A DNA stretch of 64,000 bases from Calycina herbarum (GCA_001414485.1 LLEY01000037.1:124001-188000); one strand, 5' to 3'. Shown: positions 12,694-25,920, numbered from the stretch's first letter. Numbers and translations are program-made. Notes: a model not told the origin generated them from the sequence alone.

Positions 12694-13110
12694 TATTACT
12701 TATATTAAAGATATTAAAGCAAAGTAATAAGATTAATAACTAAAGTTAAGTACGAAGCTTCTATCTAATAGTAGACGTGCTAGTCTTATATAAAACCTTT
12801 CGTTCTTCTAAGTATATCGCTTATATTACTTATATCGCTTATATCGCTCGCGATTAGAGCGATATAGGCGATATAGGCGATTACGTTATATAACCGTATA
12901 TAACTTCTAATAGTCTTATAATAGTAAGATTCTAAAACTCTTAAATATCTTTTATATTACTAATTCTCTCTTATATTATCTTCTGTTTCTTAGATATTAT
13001 ATCTTATTCTATTAGAGCGCTGTTTAGACTACTTACTATATTCTATGATTTATAATACTATCTCCTTCTTAGACTAGCGTGTCTCTATACTTAAGTATAA
13101 CCTAAGAAAT
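12694..13110. repeat. Copia-end/LTR-like block, copy 1
   Basis: Shares long stretches with 15476-15890, for example CTAAAGTTAAGTA followed by AGCTTCTATCTAATAG and CGTGCTAGTCTTATATA, then further along TTATTCTATTAGAGC and GATTTATAACACTAT-like motifs. Both copies are preceded by ATAAACT. This copy has an extra hairpin at 12831-12875. It directly follows the Copia RNase H region and so probably contains the end of the Copia element and LTR sequence, but exact LTR ends are not fixed. Confidence 0.6.
12831..12875. repeat. Near-perfect 19-bp hairpin with 7-base loop
   Basis: The arms TATATCGCTTATATCGCTC (12831-12849) and GAGCGATATAGGCGATATA (12857-12875) are reverse complements at 18 of 19 positions, separated by GCGATTA. 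The arms themselves are built from a repeated TATATCGCT unit. Confidence 0.85.
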
Positions 13111-13714
13111 ATTACTAGAAGATAAGTAGCTTTCTCTTTCTTCTATTATATTATTAACGTCTATTTATAAAGATAGACTTAAATAATATAGAATTCTAAA
13201 CACTCTACGAATTAAATAATTAGAACGCGAAATAATTCCTTATACTTAATATACTCGAGTAAAGACTAGCCGTCGCTATATTAGTATCGCTAGTAGTTCT
13301 AAGTACTTCGAATATACTAGGAAAGATAAGCTTTATAATATCGAAGAATAAAACCGAATACTCTTAACTTTTAAGTAGGAATCTCTTAATACTTAGAAGC
13401 GGCGATTATAATAAGAGAAGAAGACCGCTTATAAGGTTTAAGAAGAAGTTATATAAAAGATCCTTCGATTATAGAAATAATAACGCTTTCTTACTAAGTA
13501 GAAGTAGAAGATACTACGTTATAGTCTCTTAAACTTATAAGAGCTTAATAAGATAGAAGAGAGAGAAAAAGAAAAGAAAGAGAGAGAAGAGAGAGAATAG
13601 AGAGAGGTAGAGGTCCTCTACCTAGTAGCTCTATCTACTTCCGTTGATCTCGTTTCTAAGCTAGGCCTCGACCTAGCCTTCTTAGAGGTCTTCTCTTCTA
13701 ACTACGAGATATAG

Positions 13715-15400
13715 ATAAACCTAGGTTTTGTTAATAGAATTCCTAAAGTTCTACTAAGTACTAGTTAAGATTGCTTTTTAGCTCCTAGGTGTTTTCTAAG
13801 TATAGGTAATTTATCTATTTTATTAAGTACTTAATCTTACCTCTAATAATATAGTAGTTTAAAATCTTTTTAACTTTATATTTAATATTTAGATTAAGAG
13901 GTTAGATTTCTATAAGTAAGGCTAGTAGTACTCCTAGTAGTATTAGTTCGAGTAAGGATATATAAAATACTAGATATATATTTATATCTTAGTAGTACTA
14001 ATTTATAATTCAAAGGTTCTCTAACTTACTTAATTCTAAATAGTCCTAGTTTCTTATAGTCTAGTTTATTACTAGGTCTCTTAGTATTAATATTTTTTTA
14101 TACTAAATAAACCTTATCTCTCTCTTTTAACGTTAGCTTCTAACTATATCGTTTATTATAGTAATATATATTCCGTTCTACTACGAACTATAAGTCCTCT
14201 ACTAGTTCTTTATATAGCTTCTTAATCTTTAAGACCTGAATTTAAGTAAGTTAGTTATCTATTATTAAAGTTAATAGTTCTTAATATACTATTAATTTAT
14301 ATCTATAGTTAGTATAAAATAGTATAACTAGTGTCGTTTCTATTATTAAACTATTATAAGCGAATTATACTAGTAGTAGTAATTTAACCTAGTTGTTCTA
14401 TTAGTAGTTTATATAATAACAAAGATATGTTTTAACTACTTAATTTATACGTTTATTCTCTTTATTTATTTATAAGTAGAAAGCTATAGATAGCTTCCTT
14501 TTCGCTCCTAGTTATTCTATAAGAGCTACTTAAAATTTTAAGATAAAGAGCTTATCTCTATCTAAGAGAATTTCTTTTAGTAGTCTATGTCTTAAAACTA
14601 CTTCTCTAAGAAATATAAAAGCTAATTCCTTAGCTATACTTAACTTTATATATAGTACTAGAATTATATATTTTATAAGTCGTTTTATAATAACTAGGAC
14701 TAAGTTATACTTAACTTCTATTATTAGATTCTTAGATTTTAGTCTCTTAATAATAAAATCCTAGGATATTAATTCCTAAGATACTTATAGTATTAGAGTA
14801 GTGTTTATCTAACTATAAGATATATAGTAGAAAGCCTTACTTCTAGTATAGATATTATACTCTATTATTACTTTCTTAACTATTACTATAAGCTTATCAA
14901 CTCTATACTATTATCTTATTCTCTAAAGAGTCCTTTAAATCTCTTAATATCTATAGGCTAGTAATTCGTATTACTCTTTAATAAAGGCCTTACTATTAGA
15001 TTCTAGTATATAAGTTTTCTCTCTTATAGTAGTAATTTTATAAATCGTTAAGACTAAATCTCTATTTTCGAGTTCTTTTAAGATTATAATCTTTTTATAT
15101 TCTTTATCTTCTTTATAACCTAGTTATTAACTTAAGACGTCTACTTATAGATTATCTACTTCTTTAATATAGTAGATTATAATATTAAATCTAGTAAAGG
15201 TTTATAACTACCTAGTAAGGCGTCTATTACTAAGTTCTTTTGTTATTATCTATATCTTTAGGTTTTTATAGTTAGTAAGAACTAGTACTTAGTATTTTAT
15301 ACTCTAAAGATAGATCTTCTAGTGTTTAAGAGCTAAGACTATAATAAGAAGTTTCTTCTTATAAATACTATATATAACGAAACTTAAACGAACTAAACAA
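13715..15400 (-). pseudogene. Minus-strand Ty3/Gypsy pol remnant, copy A
   Basis: On the minus strand a degraded Gypsy pol can be read from right to left: an RT/RNase H end (about 15400-15050) and then integrase (about 14900-14050). The integrase part includes a segment equivalent to the H-P-Q-T-D-G-Q-T-E-R-x-N-Q block near 14500 and the Y-N-x-R core of the integrase tail near 14140. The part 13715-14280 is repeated at 16335-16892 and the part 14281-14905 at 26413-27025. No frame is open. Confidence 0.7.
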
Positions 15401-15475
15401 AGATAACTAAGTCTCGAAGGTTGATATATAGGTAAGAAGTCTAGATACGCCGGGTTATTTACTTAGAAATAAACT

Positions 15476-15890
15476 TGTTACTTATATTAAGGATATTAAA
15501 TAAGATAATAAGATTAATAACTAAAGTTAAGTATAAAGCTTCTATCTAATAGCAGACGTGCTAGTCTTATATAGAACCTTCGTTTATGTTTAGAGTCCTA
15601 CTTAGTAGGAGTTCTAAAGATAGAGTCTAACTCTATTTCTAGGGCTTCTTAAAACTAGACTCTATTACCTAACTACTCCTAACCGAGTTATATAATATAA
15701 CTGTAATAAGATCCCTAGAATTATATATTCTTCTATATTTAATCTCTCCTTCCTTTTAGAGTTATAATAGTATTTATTCTATTAGAGCATCGCTTAGACT
15801 TCACTTATTTACGTGCTAGTACGTGATTTATAACACTATTCTCTTCTTAGCCTAGCGTATCTCTACGCTAGAATATAACTCTAAAATTCG
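15476..15890. repeat. Copia-end/LTR-like block, copy 2
   Basis: Partner of 12694-13110. It begins TGTTACTTATATTAAGG, a possible LTR start. In place of the 12831 hairpin it has different short inverted repeats (CCTACTTAGTAGG at about 15598-15610 and AGAGTCTAACTCT at about 15622-15634). Confidence 0.6.
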
Positions 15891-16334
15891 TTATTAGAAA
15901 GATATCGACCTTCTTTTATATATAAATATATCCTTCTCTTATATTAAACGAAAAGAGCGTCTAGCTCTTATTATACGAATCAAATCTATATAACGTCTAG
16001 TAGAGACTTGTTCTTTTTATTAAAAACAGTCTTATTACTATTTCTTAGAGCTTTCTAAATACTCTCGATATTCTAAGTATATTTAGTTAAAAAGATTCTA
16101 TAATAGTTCTAGTTATTTTAACGTTCCTTCTTCTAGACCTCGAAAATCTATATATCGATTTTTCTTTAGCCTTTTATATAAACAGCTCTCTATTACTTCT
16201 CTAGTCCTTCTCTCTTAAGTCCTCTTTCTAAGTCCTCGTCTTCCTAGTTTCCTATCTTTAAAATAGCCTCTTTTATTAAATAGATGCTTTCTAATAATAT
16301 TTCTCTATCTAACCCTAGTCCCGAGTTCTAGGTA

Positions 16335-16892
16335 GCTCTAGGTTTCGTTAGTAGAATTCCTAAAGTTCCTCTAAGTAATAGATAAGGCTTTCTTTTAGTT
16401 TCTAAGTGTTTTCTAAGTATAGATAATCTATCTATTTAATTAAATACTTAAGTTATTCTCTAATAGTTTTATAATTAAGAATCTTCTTAACCTCGTATTC
16501 TATATTTAGGTTTACTAGTTAAATTTCTATATATAGAGCTAGTAGTACTCCTAGTAGTACTAGTTCGAGTAGAGATATATAGAATACTAGGTAGATGTTT
16601 ATTATCTTTATTAGTACTAGTTTATAATTTAAAGGTCTCTTAACTTATTTAATTTTAAATAGTCTAAGTTTTTTATAATCTAGTTTATTACTTAGTCTTT
16701 TCGTATTAATGTTTTTTTATACTAAGTAGACTTTATCTCTCTCTTTTAGCGTTAGCTTCTAACTACGTCGTTTGTTATAGTAGTACGCGTTTCTTTCGGC
16801 TACGAACTATAGGTCTTTTATAAGTTCCTTATATAAGCTTTTTATTTTTAAGACCTAGATATAAGTAAGCTAATTATTAATAGTCGTAGATA
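16335..16892 (-). pseudogene. Minus-strand Gypsy integrase remnant, copy B left part
   Basis: Homologous to 13715-14280 (shared TAGAATTCCTAAAGTT, GTGTTTTCTAAGTATAG and ACTAGTAGTATTAG-like runs). It breaks off at the GTAGT target duplication of the three-LTR array and resumes after the array at 26413, so copy B is an older Gypsy element that received the array. Confidence 0.75.
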
Positions 16893-16897
16893 GTAGT

Positions 16898-17139
16898 TGT
16901 TAGAGCTTATAGTAAGTGCTAATGAATTAAACTATAGAGGCTATCTATATATAAGAAGATTCGATTGTCCTTTCTAAGCCAGAGTCCTTACTAACTTATA
17001 TACTCAGTTAGCTTATTCTAGAGAGTTCTGCTAAGAGTACTCTCGAAGGTTCTGTTACGTCTATACGTTACTAAGCGAGGTTACGTAAATACGTCGCTAG
17101 AGTACTCCGAGACTTATTCTACGAGTGTAACCCTTAATA
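16898..17139 (-). repeat. LTR 1 of three-LTR array
   Basis: 242 bp, starts TGTTAGAGC and ends CCCTTAATA. It is the same length as LTR 2 and LTR 3 and is preceded by target duplication GTAGT. Confidence 0.9.
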
Positions 17140-20100
17140 TTACCTCTCTTCCTACTCTTAAAGATAGGTATCTAAGGCTACTATGTCCTCTAACTCAGTA
17201 GCAGGTTCCTATATTAGGTTTACATATCCTATCTATTTAACCTTATACTCGAGTCGAGTATAAGAGCCTTTCCCTAGAAGCTTCTTTTACTATTAACCTA
17301 GTATTCTTTTAACTTACTATTCTATAGTATCGTCTACTAATATTACAGGTGGTTAATTATCGTCTATAATTTAACTAGGCAGCGGGTCTATAGCTACTAG
17401 CCTTAATAAGTCTATATTAAAGACATTGTAGATACTAGGCAGGGTGTCTAGTCTATATATAGACGGGCTAATAACCTCGATAACTATAAACTTAGCGGAT
17501 CGAGTATCTAGTTTCTTACTAGCTCTGTCTATCCGTATATTCCGTAAGCTTAAGTAAACCTTATCTCCAACCTTATATATAAGAGTAGTATTCTATAAAC
17601 GATTTACTTAAGTCTTCTAGTCTTGTTATACCCTTGCTATTAATGATTATATCTATTCTATAATAGCTTTAATCTTTACTACTATTACTTCGGTCTTTTA
17701 AATTAGTGTTTTTGTATTTACAGGTGCTACGACGTCTATTAAGAGGTCGATAGTCTGTAACAGATAGCCGTAGCTAAGTTAGAAGAGGCTTATACCTGTT
17801 AATATTAAATCCCGTCTATTAAAAGCTAGCTATACTACTAGCAGCTAGTCGGCCTAGTCGTCCTAAGCTATATTAATCCACTGCTATAGAAGCGTCTCGA
17901 CTTTAGTATTTACCTGTTCTATTAATCCGTTAGTTTATAGATAGAAGGCTATAGAGATCCGTCGTTTAATCTATAAGAAGTTACAAAGCGTCTTCTATAC
18001 TTGTCTAATAAATTACAGGCCTCTATTAGACACTATTGCTCTTAGTAGTCTATATAAGCTATAGTATATAGTAATAAATAAGCGAGTAAATTCCTCTAAT
18101 AGTATAGTCGAGTTATAGGCTATAAGAAGCACCTCTTTATCTAAACGGTCTGTAAACACTGCTATTATATTAGAGCCTTTACTTATAAGTAGTAGTCTAA
18201 TAAAGTTAATAGAAATCTCCTACTATTGCTGCTTAGGAATTAGTAATAGGCGAAGCAGGCCTTGTTTACGATCCTTCTAGATCTTAGTACGTCTGTAAAC
18301 TCTATAGTTATAGATAAACTACTTAACTATAGTCTATAGGTTTAGCTAGAAGAACTCTCTTAAGACTATTATAATTGTTCTATTCTTACTAGGATAGCTC
18401 GTAAGTGTAGAATCATAGAGTTCCTACATAATTATAGTCTATAGTAGCTTATAGTTAAAGAACTATAGTCTACTTCTAAACTATAAATCACCGTTCTTAT
18501 TAACTAAGTAGTTAGAGACAGAGACTTTGACTAGAGAAGCGAGGTCTACTAGAAACACTCTATCTCCTTAGTAGATAGTGTCTATAAGACGCCTAAAGTC
18601 CTTATCCTATACCTTTCCCTCTTCCTAGAGGTTCTATAGTTAGTCTATAAACGCTTACTATGTCGCTACGTCGCTTACTTAATTCCTCTCGTTTACTAAC
18701 ACTAGTACTAGCTATATAGTATTTCCTTAAATCATTCTGTCTAGAATTAATTATACTATCTTATAATTAAGGCGTTTATCTCCCTCCTCTAAGAGGTCCT
18801 AGTCCCTTCTTATTAGTATATCTAGTAGTCCTCTCTCTTTATCTAGGTAGTATTAGATAATTAGATTAAACTTGCTAAGTATTAACTACTACTATATTTA
18901 TCTTTTAAACAGTTTATAGACTATTATAAAGTACTTAAGATTCTTATAATCTGTAAGTACTATAAACTATCTAATACTTTTTAACTCTACTTCCTATTTC
19001 TTAAGACAACGAATAATAGCTAATAACTCCTTATTATATATTAGGTAATTATATTCAGTAGATACGTGTTTTTTTAAAAAGAAGGCTATAGGCTATAAGA
19101 CGCTATTCTTTACTTAAGAGAGTACGCCTCCTAAGTAATATCTAGAGAAGTCTATCTCTAGAACTGTCTCGTAATCTAGGTTAAACTAAGCTAGTACTGA
19201 AGCCTCTATAAAGGCTCGCTTTAACTATTCGAAGGCTCTATTCGCTTCGTCTATCTATTAGAAGAATATATCCTTTTTAACGAGTTTATAAAAAGGAGCT
19301 ATAATCTATAAAAAGTCCTTAATAAACCGTCGATAGAAATTCGCAAATCCTAAGAAGCTAAGAATACCTTTTACTATTATTAGTGCTTTCTAATCTATAA
19401 TAGCCTATATTTTAGCTAGGTCTATCTATAAACCTTTCTCTACTTCTATAATAAACCTAAGGTACTTTATAGACTATACTTTAAATTTATACTTATTAAT
19501 ATTAAGCTATAGCCTAGTATCTTAAAGCTTTTATATTACTTTATAGACATACTTATAGTACTAGTTATAAGTACTGTCTATAAAGACTAAGACATCGTCG
19601 ATATATACTAAGACAAAGTCGTCTAAGAACTCTTAAAGTATATAATTAATATACTACTAGAAAGTACTAAGAGTATTTACAAGTCTAAAAGAGGTAATAA
19701 GCTATTTAAAAGGCCTAAAGCGTGTTTAGAAAGCCGTTTTCCACTCGTCTCTCTTCTTAATCTATATCTTATAAAAGGTAGTAATAATATCTATTTTTAT
19801 AAACTACTTAGCTTTCTTAATCTAGTTAAGTATCTCTTAGATTAAAGGTAAAGAGTAGCAGTTCTTATAGATTAACTTATTTAGTACTTAGTAGTTATAA
19901 TAGAACCGTAGACCCTCTCCTAGCTTCTATACGAAGAGTACTAGCGTAGCTGCTAGAGAGTTACTTACTTAAATAAATTCCTTATCTAGTAACTCTGTTA
20001 GAGTTTTATAAAGCACTAATAGCTCGTCTTATAATATATTATAAAGTGGCCTCTAGAGAACTGTTTCTTCTAATCTGTTTTCAGTCTATAAGAGCTTAAT

Positions 20101-20911
20101 ACTGTGATTAATTCCTTTATAATATACTAGTAACTTATTTACTTCCTTCTTATTAAATACTAGATAGAATTCTAGGCTAATCTAGCTAGGTAGCTTCGTC
20201 TATAGGTTCGTATACTTCTTTTCTGCTAATGCTTTTATAATATCTATAAGGCTTGTTATAAAGACTTATAGCTTCTGTTTTCGATCTATAAGAAAGTAGA
20301 AGACAGCTACGCTTACTTACTTATAGAAGTAAGACTTTTCTAGCTTACTATAAACTTCTAACCTAGAGTCTTAGAAGAGTAAGTATCTCTTAGTAGCGTT
20401 AAGTAAAGCTCGCTCTCTTCTTAACTAAGATTTTCTTAAAATTATTTTATAGCCCTCGATCTTAGAGATTATATAAGTATAAACCCGCTTCTGTTAGTAG
20501 TCTCTAATATCTATACTAAAAAATACTACTTAGAATATAGTATTCTCTAATACTCTTTCTACTAACTATAAATACCTTAGTATAATTTATATATAAGAGA
20601 GCTAATAATAATAAATAAAATAGTCTAAAATAATTCTATAGACTAAATACTCTAAATCTACTAAGGCTTATAAAGTAGCTACCCTATTTACTAAAACCGA
20701 TATAAGAAGAGGTTTTTCGTCTATATATTCCTACTTAAAATATCTCTAAGTGTCTATTACTAACAACTCCCTTCGTCGCCTCTATCTACGCTTTCTAATA
20801 GAAGCTACTAGTTTTCTAAATCCGAGAAGATATCACCGTCTTCTTCTTCTAATTCTAATACTACTTCCTTAACCTCTGCCTTCTGTTTATAAACCGAATC
20901 CGCTGTTATAG
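17140..20911 (-). pseudogene. Gypsy pol remnant without gag (array body 1)
   Basis: A minus-strand pol homologous along its full length to 21154-24925. The chromodomain lies near 17150-17400, integrase to about 18900, RNase H near 19000-19250 and reverse transcriptase near 19300-20150 with YIDDVL at about 19595-19612. The protease region follows. Homology stops at about 20911, just where body 2 goes on into the gag zinc knuckle; here LTR 2 starts instead. It is more heavily RIP-mutated than body 2. Confidence 0.8.
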
Positions 20912-21153
20912 TGTTAGGGCTTATAGCAAGTGCTGATGAATTGAACTACAGAGGCTGTCTATGTATAAGAAGATTCGATTGTCCTTTCTAAGTCAGAGTC
21001 CTTACTAACTTATATACTTAGTTAGCTCTTTCTAGAGGTTTCTGCTAAGGGTACTCTCGAAGGTTCTGTTACGTCTATGCGTTACTAAGCGAGGTCACGT
21101 GAATACGTCGCTGGAGTACTCCGAGACTTATTCCACGGGTGTAACCCTTGACA
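20912..21153 (-). repeat. LTR 2 (shared middle LTR), least RIP-mutated
   Basis: 242 bp with canonical ends TGTTAGGGC...CCCTTGACA. It keeps many TG and CA pairs that read TA in LTR 1 and LTR 3, so it is the best guide to the original LTR sequence. Confidence 0.92.
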
Positions 21154-24100
21154 TTACCCCCCTTCCTGCTCTTAAAGGTAGGTGTCTAGGGCTACTATAT
21201 CCTCTAACTCAGTAGCAGGTTCCTATGTTAGGTTTACGTATCCTGTCTATTTAACTTTATACTCGAGTCGAGTACGAGAGCCTTTCCCTAGGAGCTTCTT
21301 TTGCCGTTGACCTAGTATTCTTTTAACTTGCTATTCTATAGTATTATCTACTAATATTATAAGTGGTTGATCATCGTCTATAATTTAACTAGGCAGCGGG
21401 TCTATAGCTGCTAGCCTTAATAAGTCTATATTAAAGACATTATAGATACTAGGCAGGGTGTCTAGCCTATATATAGACGGGCTAATAACCTCGATAACTG
21501 TAAACTTAGCGGATCGAGCGTCTAGTTTCTTACTAGCCCTATCTATCTGTATATTCCGTAAGCTTAAGTAAACCTTGTCTCTAACCTTATATACAGGAGC
21601 GGTATTCCGTAAACGATTTGCTTAAGTCTCCTAGTCTTGTTATACCCTTACTATTAATGATTATACCTATTCTACAATAGCCTTAATCTTTGCTACTATT
21701 GCTTCGCCCTTTTAAATTAGTGTTTTTGTGTTTACAGGTACTACCACGTCTATTAAGAGGTCGATAGTCTATAACGGATAGCCGTGGCTAAGTTAGAAGA
21801 GGCTTACACTCGTTAATATTAAATCCCGTCTATTAAAAGCTAGCTATACTACTGGCAGCTAGTCAGCCCAGTCGTCCTAAGCTATATTAATCCACTGCCG
21901 TAGAAGCGTCTCGACTTTAGCATTTACCCGTTCCGTTAACCCGTCAGTTTGTAGATAGAAGGCTATAGAGATCCGTCGTTTAATCTATAAGAAGTTATAA
22001 AGCGTCTTCTATGCTTGTCTAATGAATTACAGGCCTCTATTAGATACTATTACTCTTAGTAGTCTATATAAGCTATAGTGTATAGTAATAAATAAGCGAG
22101 CAAATTCCTCTGATAATATAGTCGAGTTACAGGCTATAAGGAGCACCCCTTTGCCTAAACGGTCCGTGAACACTACTATTATATTAGAGCCTTTACTTAT
22201 AGGTAGTAGTCTAATAAAGTCGACAGAGATCTCTTACTATTACTGCTTAGGAATTAGTAATAGACGAAGCAGGCCTTGTTTACAATCCCTCTAGACCTTA
22301 GTACGTCTATAAACTCCACAGTTACAGATAAACTACTTAACTATAGTCTATAGGTTTAGCTAGAAGAACTCCCTTAAGACTATTACAATTATCCTGTTCT
22401 TACTAAGATAGCCTATAAGTATAGAATCATAGAGTTCCTATATAATTACAGTCCGTAGCAGCTTATAGTCAGAGACCTATAGTCTACCTCTAAACTATAA
22501 ATCACCGTTCTTATCAACTAAGTAGTTAGAGATAGAGACTTTAACTAGAGAAGCGAGGTCTACTAGAAACACTCTATCTCCTTAGCAGACGGTGTCTATA
22601 AGACGCCTGAAGTCCTTATCCTATACCTTTCCCTCTTCTTAGAGGTTCTATAGTTAGTCTATAAATGCTTGCTATATCGCTACGTCGCTTACTTGATTCC
22701 TCCCGTTTACTAACACTGGTGCTAGCTATATAGTATTTCCTTAAATTATTCCGTCTAGAATCAATTATACTATCCTATAATTAAGGCGTTTATCTCCCTC
22801 CTCTAGGAGGTCCTAGTCCCTCCTTATTAATATATCTAGCAGTCCTCCCTCTTTACCTAGACAGTATTAGATAATTAGGTTAAACTTGCTAAGTATTAAC
22901 TACTACCGTATTTATCTTTCAAATAGTTTATAGACTGTTATAAAGTACTTAAGATTCTTATAATCTATAAGTACTATAAACTGCCTAATACTTTTTAACT
23001 CCGCTTCCTATTCCTTAAGACAACGAATAATAGCTAACAACTCCTTATTATATATTAGGTAATTATATTCAACAGGTACGTGTTTCTTTAAGAAGAAGGC
23101 TATAGGCTATAAGACGCTATTCTTTACTTAAGAGAGCACGCCTCCTAAGTAATATCTAGAGAAGTCTGTCTCTAGGACCGTCTTATAATCTAGGTTAAAC
23201 TAAGCCAGTACTAGAGCCTCTATAAAGGCCTGCTTTAACTATTCGAAGGCTCTATTCGCTTCGTCTATCTATTAGAAGGATATATCCTTTTTAACGAGAC
23301 TATAGAGAGGAGCTATAATCTATAAAAAGTCTTTAATAAACCGTCGATAGAAATTCGTAAATCCTAGGAAGCTAAGAACGCCTTTTACCGTTATTAGTGC
23401 TTTCTAATCTATAATAGCTTATATTTTAGCTAGGTCTATCTATAAACCTTTCTCTACTTCTATAATAAACCTAAGGTACTTTATAGACTATACTTCAAAT
23501 TCATACTTATTAATATTAAGCTATAGCCTAGTATCTTAAAGCCTTTATATTACTTTATAGATATGCTCGTAGTACTAGTTATAGGTACCGTCTATAAAGA
23601 CTAAGACATCGTCGATATATACTAAGACAAAGTCGTCTAAGAACTCTTAAAGCGTATAATTAATATACTACTAGAAAGTACTAGGAGCATTCGTAAGCCT
23701 AAAAGGGGTAATAAGCTATTTAAAAAGCCTAAAGCGTATCTAGAAAGCCGTTTTCTACTCGTCTCCCTCCTTAATCCGTATCTTATAAAAGGCAATAATA
23801 ATATCTATTTTTATAAACTACTTAGCTTTCCCGATCTAGTTAAGTATCTCTTAGATTAAAGGCAAAGGGTAGTAGTCCTTATAGGTTAACTTATTTAGTA
23901 CTTAGTAGTCGTAACAGAACTGTAGACACCCTCCTAGCTTCTATACGAAGAGTACTAACATAGCTACTAGAGAGTTACTTACTCGAATGAATTCCTTATC
24001 TAGTAACTCTGTTAGGGTTTTATAGAGTACTAACAGCTCGTCTTATAACATGTTATAGAGTAGCCCCTAGAGGACTGTTTCTTCTGATCTGTTTTTAGTT

Positions 24101-24925
24101 TATAAGAGCTTAATACCGTAATCAATTCCTTTATAATATACTAGTAACTTATTTACTTCCTTCCTATTAAATACTAGATAGAATTCTAGGCTAATCTAGC
24201 TAGGTAGCTTCGTCTGTGGGTCTATATACTTCTTTTCTACTAATACTTTTATAATGTCCGTAAGGCTTGCTATAAAGACCTGTAGCTTCCGTTTTCAATC
24301 CGTAAAAAAGTAGAAGACAGCCGTACTTACTTACTTATAGGAGTAAGACTTTTCTAGCTCGTTATAAACTTCTAACCCAGAGTCTTAGAAGAGTAAGCAT
24401 CTCTTAACAGCGTTAAGTAAAGCTCGCTCTCTCCTTAACTAAGATTTTCCTAAAATCATTTTATAGCTCTCGATCTTAGAGACTACGTAAGTATAAACCC
24501 GTTTCTACTAGTAGCCTCTAATGTCTATGCTAAAAGATACTACTTAGGATATAGCATCCTCTAATACTCCTTCTACTAACTATAAATGCCTTAGTATAAT
24601 TTATATATAAGAGAGCTAATAACGATAGATAAAACAGTCTAAAACAATTCCATAGACTAAACACTCTAAATCTACTAAGGCTTATAAAGTAGCTACCCTA
24701 TTCACTAAAGCCGATATAAGAAGAGGTTTTTCGTCTATATATTCCTACTTAAAATGTCTCTAAGTGTCTATTACTAACAACTTCCTTCGTCGCCCCTACC
24801 TACGCTTTCTAACAAGAGCTACTAGTTTTCCGAATCTAAGGAGACATCACTGTCTTCTTCTTCTAATTCTAGCGCTACTTCCTTAACCTCTGTCTTCTGT
24901 TTATAGACCGAATCCGCTGTTACAG
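21154..24925 (-). pseudogene. Gypsy pol remnant (array body 2), partly spared by RIP
   Basis: Read on the minus strand. Reverse transcriptase shows ITPFRLTNAPSTF and FLDDFVLVYIDDVLVFIDG (around 23590-23720), matching the GLTNAP...YLDDIL block of Ty3/Gypsy. RNase H and integrase follow toward lower coordinates, and a chromodomain (YKVK-x-T-GYVNL-T-x-EPATELED) is encoded at about 21190-21270. A polypurine tract on the minus strand (GGAAGGGGGGTAA, at 21154-21166) abuts LTR 2. Stops remain frequent, so it is not functional, but mutation is lighter than anywhere else in the block. Confidence 0.85.
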
Positions 24926-25920
24926 GTCGCCTTAGTAGTCTATATAGACATTCTTAAACAAAATAACCAGTAGCTCCGTAGCGAAGACAGCGACCAGTAC
25001 GAGCACGGTTACTTCGTTCTTCCTAGGACACCTATTTAGCACGCTTAGTACTAGTTGTTAAGACTTTAGCAGGTGCCGGTTCCTAATCTATGCCCTCTAT
25101 AGATGCCTTATAAGTGACTTTCGGTCTATTAGTAATATTACCGCTTATTACCTACTATATAGTATCTGTCGAGCGTTTCTAAGAGGTCCGTAGTGTTTCT
25201 AGGAGAGTCTAGGCCCTAGATCTTAATGTTCGAGCTTTATAAGCTCTTAAGCAGTCGTCTGTTTCTTTAATAATAGAGTAGTAAGACTCGAAGTTAGGTT
25301 AAGAAGGAACTGTAATCATTACCTTAACTAACTCGTTACTAAGGATTCGGTTAAGAGACACCTTCTTTATATCGTCTAGCTAAGATCCTTCTCTAGACTC
25401 TATAAGCAGGGCTTGCTATTCTATAAAAACCTCTAGGAATAGTCTTAAGCCTTAGTAGAAGGATTCCAGCTTTCGTTATACTCTTTCCTTAGCTTATAGG
25501 TCTCTAAATACAAACTCTACTTAATCTAAGAAATCACTACTATTAGCTAGCTCTAGCTTACTCTATTCCTATACCTATGCTTCTATTCTATAGAGCGCCT
25601 TACTTTGTAAGAATCTGTTAAGTATCTAAAACTTAATATATTTAGTATATCTATAATAATTAACTTCGATTTTGACTCGTGCTTATTATAACTAAGCTTC
25701 TAGCTTATCCGAGTCTCTATAGAATTCTAGTAGTAGAGGAAGAGATTTCCTAGGTTTATTATCGTTGTAGACTATCTATAAACGAGCTTCCTTATCCTTC
25801 TTTTACTTGTTTATAATCTGTAAATAATCGTTCTCTTAGGTAGATATTAACTAATTCTACTACTCTTAAATATACTATAGAAACTAGGTAGGTAGCTGAT
25901 TTAGTATACTATCTTCTTAT
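24926..25920 (-). pseudogene. Gypsy gag remnant with zinc knuckle (array body 2)
   Basis: Minus-strand sequence joining pol at about 24926. Close to that junction (about 24935-25000) the frame reads RCLRYGATGYFV, then EC, a retroviral-type zinc knuckle in which a Cys and the His appear as Tyr. Upstream (higher coordinates) is a gag-like charged region. This segment is absent from body 1. Confidence 0.7.
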
